Positions 52,655-60,869 of a stretch of 64,000 nt of DNA are shown piece after piece. This stretch comes from CBDCTM01 sp965222005. GTDB lineage: Bacteria > Bacteroidota > Bacteroidia > Chitinophagales > Saprospiraceae. The DNA lies in the NCBI GenBank assembly GCA_965222005.1, contig OZ244935.1, positions 3,782,001-3,846,000 of the forward strand, read 5' to 3'. The translations under genes and the position numbers were made by a program. Under the pieces are notes generated by a model. It worked only from the letters and a program-made list of their open reading frames with translations, did not search any database and had not been told where the DNA came from. The first letter of the stretch is position 1, and every line of letters starts with the position of its first letter.

Positions 52655-54325
52655 ATGAGCAATAAAGAAATTGCCAATACTTTCAATGAGCTGGCAAAGA
52701 TCATGGAGCTGCATGGCGAAAACCCATTCAAGATTCGCTCTTATCAAAATGCGTATCTACAGCTTCGCAAACTGGAAAAGCCCCTGGCAGATATGTCGGA
52801 CGAGGAGCTGGAGGCTATCAAGGGCGTAGGCAAGGCAATCAGCAGCAAGGTGCGGGAGCTGGAGTCCACCGGCCAGCTCGAAACCCTCAACAAATACCTC
52901 CACCAAACACCGCCAGGCATTCGCGAGATGCTGGGCATCAAAGGCTTTGGCCCTAAAAAAATAGCAGCTCTTTGGAAGCAGCTGGGTATTGAAAGTGTTG
53001 GTGAACTGCTCTATGCCTGCAACGAAAACCGATTGATCGAGCTAAAAGGTTTTGGCCAAAAAACGCAGGAGGATTTGCGCAAAAAGCTGGAATACTTCCA
53101 GCAGTCGAAAGGCAAGTATCATTATGCAGCCCTTGAAGGAGAGGCGGAACTACTGATTGGCCAACTTGAGCTGCGATTGCCGGGTGCACAGCTCAGCCTT
53201 TGCGGAGCCATCCGGCGGAGGGAAATCATTATCGATGGGATCGATATCCTGATTGCTTCGGCTGATTCCATTGAGCCGGCATTTGATAAAAATTTGTTGC
53301 AACTTATTGAAAAACAGGGAAATACATATCTGGCAAAGAGCGCAAATGATACCAGGGTGACGCTTTATCATTGTTCCCCAAGGGCCTTTGGCTCCAAGCT
53401 TTTCCGCTATACAGGAAGCCCTGCATTTTTGGAAGCATTTGTAAAACAATTTGTAAAACAAACGGCTGGAATCGACTTTAAAGGGCTGGCTGAGGAATCG
53501 CAGGTTTTTGATAAAGCAGGTATGCAAGCGATTCCTCCTGAGCTTAGGGAAGATGATCGTTGGCTTGCTCAGGCAGAAGCAGGTCAATTGCCTGAATTAA
53601 TCACCAAAGAGGATATAAAAGGCGTTCTTCATGCCCATACAACGTATAGCGATGGCATCCACAGTTTGGAAGAAATGGCAAAGCAGGCCCACCGATTGGG
53701 CTATGAGTATATAGGGATCACCGATCATTCCAAATCGGCCTTTTATGCAAATGGATTGAAGGAGGACCGCCTGCTGCAACAAATGCAGGAAATAGATGCA
53801 CTCAATGAGAAAATGACTCCCTTTCGGATCTTCAAAGGCATCGAATCCGATATCCTCTATGATGGCTCTCTTGATTATTCCGAGGAAGTACTGGCCCGCT
53901 TTGATTTTATTATCGCTTCGGTTCATTCCAATTTGAAGATGGATGAATCGAAAGCTACCGCTCGCTTGATTGCCGCCATCGAAAATCCTTACACAAGCAT
54001 ACTAGGCCATCCAACCGGCCGCCTGCTGCTCAGTCGCGAAGGCTATCCGATAGACCACAGCAAAGTGATCGATGCCTGTGCAGCCAATGGCGTAGCTATC
54101 GAACTGAATGCCAATCCCTATCGGCTCGATCTCGGCTGGCAATGGATTGGCTATGCGATGCAAAAGGGTGTGCGGATATCCATCAATCCCGATGCGCACA
54201 GCCGGGAGGGTATTCTCCATATACATTTCGGGCTGCTGGCCGCTCGTAAGGGAGGCCTGACGGCCGCTGCCTGCCTGAATAGTCTGAGCACGGAGGAGTT
54301 TGCCCAACATATTAAAAAAAAATAG
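52655..54325 (+). CDS. polX: PolX-family DNA polymerase/PHP exonuclease with degenerate palm
   Basis: 556 residues. N-terminal helix-hairpin-helix domains (about 1-145; GVGKAISSKV, IKGFGPKKIAAL, LKGFGQKTQEDL). In the palm, GAIRRREIIIDGIDILIA has G195-I-D197 where the catalytic D-x-D is expected, and T236 (TRVTLYHC) where the third Asp normally lies, so polymerase activity is doubtful. The C-terminal PHP domain is intact: HAHTTYSDG (326-334), ITDHSKSA and later metal ligands. It therefore probably works as a 3-prime exonuclease or phosphoesterase in repair. Confidence 0.9.
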   Translation: MSNKEIANTFNELAKIMELHGENPFKIRSYQNAYLQLRKLEKPLADMSDEELEAIKGVGKAISSKVRELESTGQLETLNKYLHQTPPGIREMLGIKGFGPKKIAALWKQLGIESVGELLYACNENRLIELKGFGQKTQEDLRKKLEYFQQSKGKYHYAALEGEAELLIGQLELRLPGAQLSLCGAIRRREIIIDGIDILIASADSIEPAFDKNLLQLIEKQGNTYLAKSANDTRVTLYHCSPRAFGSKLFRYTGSPAFLEAFVKQFVKQTAGIDFKGLAEESQVFDKAGMQAIPPELREDDRWLAQAEAGQLPELITKEDIKGVLHAHTTYSDGIHSLEEMAKQAHRLGYEYIGITDHSKSAFYANGLKEDRLLQQMQEIDALNEKMTPFRIFKGIESDILYDGSLDYSEEVLARFDFIIASVHSNLKMDESKATARLIAAIENPYTSILGHPTGRLLLSREGYPIDHSKVIDACAANGVAIELNANPYRLDLGWQWIGYAMQKGVRISINPDAHSREGILHIHFGLLAARKGGLTAAACLNSLSTEEFAQHIKKK

Positions 54326-54510
54326 GTACCCTATTTGCTTGTAGTGAGGCAATGCGGGTCGAAAGCTGTGGATGGTTTTGTCGATTAACAACTCATTAAC
54401 AATTATTGGAGGATCATTAACACGACTGGCTGAAGGAGAGAAGTATCTTTGTAGTGGTGATTATGAATAATACTAAGGAGAACATTTTATAACAAAAAAT
54501 AAATTGGATA

Positions 54511-55134
54511 ATGGAAAAATCTAAGCAAATTCAGGTTGGTTTGCTGGGCCTCATAGCCCTGCTTTTGGTATTGAATCTATTCGGTGCATTTGATGGCCTT
54601 TTTGGTGGAGGTAGCGATGATGCAAAAGACAAAGCCCGTCAGTCATTGGTGACTGGCGATGCGTCCGTAACGCCTGGTAGTACAGACGGGGCTAACCTGA
54701 CCACTCCCAGCGGGGCTGATGCGGTTGCTAATCCTGCCGAACCTGCTGCTCCTACGGGGCCTACTACTACTATGGAATTTGAAGAGTCAGAATTCGACTT
54801 TGGTGTAGTGGATGCTGGCGAAAAGGTAACGCATGTGTACAAATTTAGCAATTCCGGCAACGAGCCGCTTATCATTAGCAATGCCAAGGGTAGCTGCGGA
54901 TGTACGGTCCCAAGCTGGCCAAAAGAGCCTATCCCTCCAGGTGGCAGCGGCGAAATCAAGGTACAGTTTGATAGTAAAAATAAGAAAGGCAAGCAGAGCA
55001 AGCGGGTAACCATTACGGCTAATACCGATCCTGCTCAGACCTTCCTGACTATCAAAGGAGAGGTGACTCCTGACCCGAATGCTCCTCAGCCCACTGCCCA
55101 GCCTGCTCAACCAGCACAGCCTGTACAGAAATAG
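54511..55134 (+). CDS. DUF1573 domain protein
   Basis: 207 residues. A signal anchor at about 8-26 (VGLLGLIALLLVLNLFGAF), a low-complexity linker rich in Ala, Pro and Thr, then an Ig-like DUF1573 domain (EESEFDFGVVDAGEKVTHVY ... SKRVTITANTDP) containing the SCGCTVPSWP cysteine motif. It ends in a PAQPAQP repeat. Probably periplasmic; function unknown. A TATCTTTG element at 54444-54451 may be its promoter. Confidence 0.85.
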   Translation: MEKSKQIQVGLLGLIALLLVLNLFGAFDGLFGGGSDDAKDKARQSLVTGDASVTPGSTDGANLTTPSGADAVANPAEPAAPTGPTTTMEFEESEFDFGVVDAGEKVTHVYKFSNSGNEPLIISNAKGSCGCTVPSWPKEPIPPGGSGEIKVQFDSKNKKGKQSKRVTITANTDPAQTFLTIKGEVTPDPNAPQPTAQPAQPAQPVQK

Positions 55135-55178
55135 ATATATAAATAATAATAGACTAAAGCTCTCAAATTGAGCTGATA

Positions 55179-55220
55179 AAAAGCCTGCACATTTTGCTTC
55201 AGAATGCTGCAGGCTTTTTA
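55179..55220 (+). terminator. Intrinsic terminator after the DUF1573 gene
   Basis: Stem aagcctgca / tgcaggctt with an 18-base loop and a following T run. Confidence 0.75.
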
Positions 55221-55315
55221 TATGTAATGGTGAGATTTTAAAAATTTAATACATTTGGCATCGCTGTCTGACCGCCATGAGGCGTGTATATGTTGTGTAT
55301 TCACAGAGCAATTGC

Positions 55316-56179
55316 ATGAAGAATTATCTTTCACTTATAAAGTTTAGCCATACCATATTTGCTTTGCCCTTTGCAATGGTAGGTTTTTTCATCGCCTTTA
55401 GTCAATTGGCCCGCCCCCTTGATTGGCGCATCCTGCTGTTGATCCTGCTCTGCATGCTATTTGCCCGTAGCGCTGCTATGGCTTTTAACCGCTATCTGGA
55501 CCGCGACATCGATCAGCAAAACCCGCGAACGGCTGGTCGAGAGATACCTGCGGGACGGATAAGCCCGCCCGCCGCACTGGCTTTTGTGGTAGCTAATTGC
55601 TTGCTCTTTGTTGCTACCACCTGGTTTATCAATCCGTTGTGCTTTTACCTCTCTCCGGTGGCTTTGCTTATCATTTTGGGCTATAGCTATACAAAGCGGT
55701 TTACCTTTCTTTGCCACTTTGTGTTGGGCTTAGGCCTGGCATTGGCACCGCTGGGAGCTTACCTGGCAGTGGGTGGAGGCTTTGATTTGCTGCCACTGCT
55801 CTATTCATTGGTGGTATTGTTGTGGGTTTCCGGCTTTGACATTATATATGCCCTGCAGGATGATGCATTTGATCAGAAATACAACCTACATTCCATACCG
55901 GCTAGCCTGGGTAGAATCAATGCGCTTCGACTCTCCGGTCTGTTGCACATAGGCTGTGGTATGGCTATTGTATTGGCCAGCTTTCTGCTGAGCCAATCAT
56001 CGGCCAATTTTGGCTGGTTGCATTGGCTCGGTACGGCTATATTTGTGGGCTTACTGATCTATCAACACCGATTGGTCCGACCTAATGATTTAAGTAATGT
56101 AAATCTGGCTTTTTTTACTACCAATGGCATGGCCAGCCTGCTATTAGGTGGCTTGGTGATACTTGATTTTTTTGTGTAA
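55316..56179 (+). CDS. UbiA-family prenyltransferase
   Basis: Start at ATG 55316 (MKNYLSLIKFSHTIFALPFA); 287 residues. Eight or so membrane segments. The two aspartate-rich motifs are NRYLDRDID (58-66) and DIIYALQDDAFD (about 170-181), which bind the prenyl diphosphate through magnesium. The sequence resembles the 4-hydroxybenzoate/MqnP branch; Bacteroidota using the futalosine route employ such an enzyme for menaquinone. Which substrate is used here cannot be told from this gene alone. Confidence 0.88.
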   Translation: MKNYLSLIKFSHTIFALPFAMVGFFIAFSQLARPLDWRILLLILLCMLFARSAAMAFNRYLDRDIDQQNPRTAGREIPAGRISPPAALAFVVANCLLFVATTWFINPLCFYLSPVALLIILGYSYTKRFTFLCHFVLGLGLALAPLGAYLAVGGGFDLLPLLYSLVVLLWVSGFDIIYALQDDAFDQKYNLHSIPASLGRINALRLSGLLHIGCGMAIVLASFLLSQSSANFGWLHWLGTAIFVGLLIYQHRLVRPNDLSNVNLAFFTTNGMASLLLGGLVILDFFV

Positions 56180-56216
56180 CTGCCAGTGGAGGTTTACCAT
56201 TGCTCCTCTTCTTTGT

Positions 56217-56783
56217 TCAAAACCACTTTCCTTCCTTAGTCCCTTCATAGCTGAACATTTGCTGGATGAGTAAATCAGGATGTTGATCGACAAGGAGTGT
56301 ATTTTTATGGGCTGTTTTGAGGAATTGAGACTTGCTGGCATGCTCCAAAAATTGAATCAACAGATCGTAAAAGCCACAAATATTGAGCAATCCAACGGGC
56401 TTTTGATGGTAATCCAGTTGAAGCCAGGTAAGTGCTTCGAAGAGCTCTTCAAAGGTGCCGATGCCGCCGGGTAAAGCGATAAAGCCATCACTCAGTTCAG
56501 CCATTAATGCTTTGCGCTCGTGCATGTCCTTGACCACGTGCATATTGCTCACATTGGGATGAGCCAGGTTAAGATCAGCTAGTTTTTGGGGGATCACGCC
56601 AATCACTTCTCCGCCATGAGAGAGCTGTGCATCCGCCAGCTTGCCCATCAAACCCACATTTCCGCCACCGAAAACCAGGCCGATGTCATGTCTCCGAAAG
56701 CTGTCGGCGAGCTGCCGGCAGGCATCGGAGTAGTCGGCTAAATCTCCTTGACTGGATCCGCAAAATACGCATATGCTCTTCAT
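56217..56783 (-). CDS. LOG-family phosphoribohydrolase-like protein
   Basis: 188 residues, full length for TIGR00730-type proteins. The signature PGGIGTFEELFEALTW (about 104-119) and the nucleotide loop FGGGNVGLMG (about 38-47) are present, with CVFCGSSQG at the start. Family members release a base from nucleoside monophosphates, such as cytokinin riboside monophosphate in plants. The in vivo substrate in this bacterium is not known. It converges with the UbiA gene. Confidence 0.92.
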   Translation of the reverse strand: MKSICVFCGSSQGDLADYSDACRQLADSFRRHDIGLVFGGGNVGLMGKLADAQLSHGGEVIGVIPQKLADLNLAHPNVSNMHVVKDMHERKALMAELSDGFIALPGGIGTFEELFEALTWLQLDYHQKPVGLLNICGFYDLLIQFLEHASKSQFLKTAHKNTLLVDQHPDLLIQQMFSYEGTKEGKWF

Positions 56784-57317
56784 GAGACGGATTGGTTGAT
56801 GAAGAGCGAATTTAGCGGATTTTCAGAGAAATGTAAGAATTGCATCATGTTGCAGTAAGAAATAAAAAAAAACAATGTGTTTTCAGATTGTTTTTTTCGG
56901 AGAGATAGCGGAGATGCAAGAGATGAGCTATTCTGAAGAAAAAAGAATTTTATAAAAAAATAATATGTGTAAATTTTTGACAAGGAATATATTATGGATA
57001 TAATATTTTTTAATAAAAATAATTTTGTTTTGCAAGTAAAAATAGCCTCTAACAATTTCGGCCCTTTAGAGCAGGTATTGCTAAAAAATATAATGTATTT
57101 GGCACGGTTTTCGGTGTTTTCTCAGTGAGAATAGCCGGCATACATTCTACTGCACCAGAGCAACCCAGTTTTCAGCCACTTTTTCACATCACAAAGCTTC
57201 TTTTTAAAGAGCGCTTTCCTCGGTTTGGAAAGTAGTTTTATGTGTTTCCGGTACGTTCCGGATTTCGTCAGCTTTGCTTTGATGATGTGAAAATCAGGCT
57301 ATCGCAAATCAAACACC
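56784..57317. other. Intergenic region without a supported gene
   Basis: Very AT-rich from 56840 to 57030. A 91-codon minus frame there is dominated by Phe, Ile and Ser and is not credible. It probably holds divergent promoters; no clear consensus was found. Confidence 0.5.
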
Positions 57318-59609
57318 ATGATGAAAATTGTAGCGCTTTGTACTGCTTTTCTTTTCTGCAATTCTATCCTCCCTGCAATGAACCCTGCGGGGAGCGCCAC
57401 TTCAATGCTCGGCCCCGGATCATTGGTATCACTTGCCGATACGGTCTATGTGCAGCTTTCTGGATGTAGCAACCGGGCCGAAGTTTGTATGGATATCAGC
57501 CTTAACGACATTGGCGACTTTCAGATTTTTGAAAATAGTCAGCCTTATTCATCCGGCATCGCTGGCTGCGATTTTGACACGGCCAGCCTCTATTCTTATT
57601 CCAATCTTTACGGACAGGGAGCCGGCGGGCCTTATATTCTCAATAACTGGAAGGTCAATAACTCCATTTTCTCCGCTCCTTTCAACACGATCGATGAGTT
57701 GGTCGATTCGATGAATGTGTGGGATCCGCTGGGCAATTGGGCCAATGACAGCTTCCTGAAAGGTGTTTTTGGCGGCAACCCGGCCAATACTTATGAAGAT
57801 ATGGTGATTTTTGTGGTGGCACAGGGCAGTCCTACTGTATTGCCATTGGATGATCTGATTGTGCCAAAGGGAACGGGGCTTAACTTTTCTACCGGCATCC
57901 ATGAGATAGAGCTCATTGAGACGAGCAGCGGCATCCGCGATACCTTTGTGGTGTTTGCCAGCTGTATCACCAGTACTACCCTATATGATACCGTGATGGT
58001 GCAGGAGGCGGATACCATCTGCCTTGATTTTAGTGAATTGCCCGCTGATGTGGATGCCGTGTTCAATGCTTGTGGCTCTAATGGCTCGGTTGATTTTCAG
58101 TTGACCAATGGTGATAGTTGCCTGATTTTCAGTGGCTTACAACCCGGATCGGATACGGCCTGCCTGGTCGCTTGCGATCGGCTTGGTCTTTGTGATACTA
58201 CCTTTTTTATGATTGAAGTGCCGGCGAGTACCGGCTACCATGAATATTACGATACTCTTTATGAGCACGAGCTGGACATGCTGTGCCTCAATACGCTGGT
58301 ATTTACGGGGCAGGTGGACACCATTTTCAATAGTTGCGATGCAGTACCGCCCACCTTCGCCAAATTTGAAATAGACAGCCTCAACTATTGTATCAGCTAC
58401 GGGGCTTTAATGGCCGGTGGTACCAGTGTTGGCTGCATAGTGATGTGTGATGATCTGGGGGATTGCGATACTACTATAATGCATATTACGGTTCGGCGTC
58501 AAGGGCCGATGTACGTGTACGACTCCCTGTTTGTAAATACAACGGCTACTTTTTGTGATTTGGACACCAGCAATTTGAACGGTACGCTTACTCAAATTCA
58601 GAATTTTTGCCCATCCAATTCAATGGACTTTGTCGATTTTCAGCTCGATACCATCAACTATTGCATCCATTATACCGGGAGTGCTCCGGGTACCGATACA
58701 GCGTGCATACTGCTACTGGATGATGCGGGCGGGATGGACACCACCTATTTGGTCGTGAGCGTATTGCTTCCCCAAACAGATTGGATATATGATACCCTCC
58801 GGCCTGGCCTGACTGCTGAATATTGCCTCGATACCACGGAACTGGGGGGACTGGTAGCAGATACTGCTTTCCTTTGCGAAGACTTTAGCGGGACTTCTAT
58901 TAGCTGGGATAGATCGGATAGCGGGCTTTGCTTTGAAGTAAAAGCCGTATTGGAAGGGACGGATACTATTTGTTTGTATATTTGTGATGATGGGATGGTG
59001 TGTGATACCACCTATTTCGTCATTACAGTAGATTCGCTACCCCCCGGCGCACTTCCCCAGGCTAATAACGATGCCACCACTACCGATTTTAATACCCCCA
59101 TTACCGTAGATGTACTGGCAAACGATACCATCCCGATAGGTGGCTTATCCAATTTTTTCATTTTGCCGGTAACCAACGGAGGAGCAGGGCCATTGCACGG
59201 TACGGCTGTAATGTTTTCAGATGAATCCATACAGTATATACCGGATACCGGCTTTTGTGGAGCAGCGGATGTGATCAGCTACGTGATCTGTAATGATCTG
59301 GGCTGTGATACAGCAGAGTTGAGCATTACAGTAAATTGCCTGCCTTCAGAACTGAGTTTTTTCAGTGGTTTTTCACCCAATGGAGATGGAGTGAACGACT
59401 CTTTTGTAATTGAAGGTATTGAAGCATATCCTGACCACATTCTTTATGTTTTCAACAGATGGGGAAATCTGGTACTCGAAACGGCCAACTACCGCAATGA
59501 TTGGGAGGGCACGTGGGAAGGGAATGTATTACCGGAAGGTACCTACTTTTACTTACTGAAAATGGCAGATGGAACGAACCACCACGGCTATGTAATTATC
59601 CATCGATAA
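57318..59609 (+). CDS. T9SS type B surface protein
   Basis: 763 residues with a signal peptide (MMKIVALCTAFLFCNSILPA). It is followed by several repeats of about 100 residues, each with YDT opening and a CLVACDRLGLCDTTFFMI-like Cys pair (around 230, 310, 400, 500), and a segment with ANNDATTTDFNTPITVDVL like cadherin-type repeats. The C-terminus (SFFSGFSPNGDGVNDSFVIE ... GTYFYLLKM) is a type B (CHU_C) sorting domain for type IX secretion. It is followed by PorP/SprF and PorE-like genes, which act in type B protein export and attachment. Probable adhesin. Confidence 0.9.
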   Translation: MMKIVALCTAFLFCNSILPAMNPAGSATSMLGPGSLVSLADTVYVQLSGCSNRAEVCMDISLNDIGDFQIFENSQPYSSGIAGCDFDTASLYSYSNLYGQGAGGPYILNNWKVNNSIFSAPFNTIDELVDSMNVWDPLGNWANDSFLKGVFGGNPANTYEDMVIFVVAQGSPTVLPLDDLIVPKGTGLNFSTGIHEIELIETSSGIRDTFVVFASCITSTTLYDTVMVQEADTICLDFSELPADVDAVFNACGSNGSVDFQLTNGDSCLIFSGLQPGSDTACLVACDRLGLCDTTFFMIEVPASTGYHEYYDTLYEHELDMLCLNTLVFTGQVDTIFNSCDAVPPTFAKFEIDSLNYCISYGALMAGGTSVGCIVMCDDLGDCDTTIMHITVRRQGPMYVYDSLFVNTTATFCDLDTSNLNGTLTQIQNFCPSNSMDFVDFQLDTINYCIHYTGSAPGTDTACILLLDDAGGMDTTYLVVSVLLPQTDWIYDTLRPGLTAEYCLDTTELGGLVADTAFLCEDFSGTSISWDRSDSGLCFEVKAVLEGTDTICLYICDDGMVCDTTYFVITVDSLPPGALPQANNDATTTDFNTPITVDVLANDTIPIGGLSNFFILPVTNGGAGPLHGTAVMFSDESIQYIPDTGFCGAADVISYVICNDLGCDTAELSITVNCLPSELSFFSGFSPNGDGVNDSFVIEGIEAYPDHILYVFNRWGNLVLETANYRNDWEGTWEGNVLPEGTYFYLLKMADGTNHHGYVIIHR

Positions 59610-59816
59610 TGTATAATATGTAAACAAATAGTGAAAATTAAAGGCGATAAAAAATATTTGTAATTGATTGACATTCAGTAACTTACAGTCTCGTTATAGG
59701 CTCGTACAGAAACTTAGCATAATTTTTGGATTCGACACATATACGTTTCCTACAGCTTACAAAATTTTGTAATATAACTACTAGCTCGAACCTGGAAAAT
59801 TAAACGGATTAAATTT

Positions 59817-60815
59817 ATGAGAAAAACTACAACTATTGTAACGACGCTATTGCTATTGGCTACATGTGCCTTTGCACAGCAAGACGCTATGTTTACCAAG
59901 TACATGTTCAACAGCTTGGCGTACAACCCTGCATATGCCGGCTCAAAGGAGCATTTAACGATTAATCTGCTGCACCGCACACAGTGGTGGGGCATCCCGG
60001 GTGGGCCGATGACACAGTCATTTACGATCCATACTCCTATGAAAAATGAAAAAGTAGGTATTGGGCTTTCGGCTATCAATGATGTGATCGGCCCAACGAA
60101 AACCTTGCAGGCCAATTTGAGCTACGCATATCGGCTGCCACTAGGGGAAGGCAAACTGGCTATCGGCATCCAGGGCGGCTTCATCAACTGGCGCGCCAAC
60201 TGGAGCGATGTGGATATTCAAGACCCTGATGATGATGCCTTTTCTGAGACGGAGCCCAGCTTTTGGCTACCCAATTTTGGAGCGGGTATTTATTACTACA
60301 CTGAAAGGTTTTATGCAGGCGTATCCAGTCCGCACCTCATTGAATACGATTTGCGGGAGGATAATATCAATACGCCGCAGTGGTCAAAAATGTACCGCCA
60401 TTACTACTTTACAATGGGTACAGCTATCAATTTGAGGGGCGATGCATTGATATTTAAACCCTCACTACTAGTGAAGAATGTAGGCTTATTGAGTAGCCTG
60501 AATAAAGATGAAGCTTACCAAAATGTTGGTTCGCCTACCGAATTTGACATCGATCTTTCGTTGATGTTTTACAAGAGCTTTTGGATAGGTGCTTCTTTCC
60601 GTTCAGCCATCGAAGGGCTAACTGATAAGTCGAGCTCCTTTGATTCGGTGGACATCTGGGCGGCCTATTACCTGGTCAATGGCCTGCGGATTGGAGCGGC
60701 TTATGACTATACGCTCACAGAGCTTCAAACGATTGCAAAAGGCTCTTTTGAGGTGATGCTGGGCTACGAATTTGACTACCGCACCCGAGCTGTTGTGACA
60801 CCACGCTATTTTTAA
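59817..60815 (+). CDS. PorP/SprF-family outer-membrane protein
   Basis: 332 residues, signal peptide (MRKTTTIVTTLLLLATCAFA). The family opening QQDAMFTKYMFNSLAYNPAY is diagnostic. The rest forms a barrel of about 14 strands, ending GSFEVMLGYEFDYRTR. PorP/SprF proteins typically sit next to a type B substrate and help attach it at the surface, which matches the gene just upstream. Confidence 0.93.
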   Translation: MRKTTTIVTTLLLLATCAFAQQDAMFTKYMFNSLAYNPAYAGSKEHLTINLLHRTQWWGIPGGPMTQSFTIHTPMKNEKVGIGLSAINDVIGPTKTLQANLSYAYRLPLGEGKLAIGIQGGFINWRANWSDVDIQDPDDDAFSETEPSFWLPNFGAGIYYYTERFYAGVSSPHLIEYDLREDNINTPQWSKMYRHYYFTMGTAINLRGDALIFKPSLLVKNVGLLSSLNKDEAYQNVGSPTEFDIDLSLMFYKSFWIGASFRSAIEGLTDKSSSFDSVDIWAAYYLVNGLRIGAAYDYTLTELQTIAKGSFEVMLGYEFDYRTRAVVTPRYF

Positions 60816-60869
60816 TAAACAAATATCTGTGAAAGTAAACACTTTCCTTAATGTAAAAATTTTAGAAGT

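Noticed and set aside
56780..57055. 91-codon minus-strand frame upstream of the LOG-family gene
   Set aside because: Composition is that of AT-rich non-coding DNA and it starts without any recognisable domain or signal.
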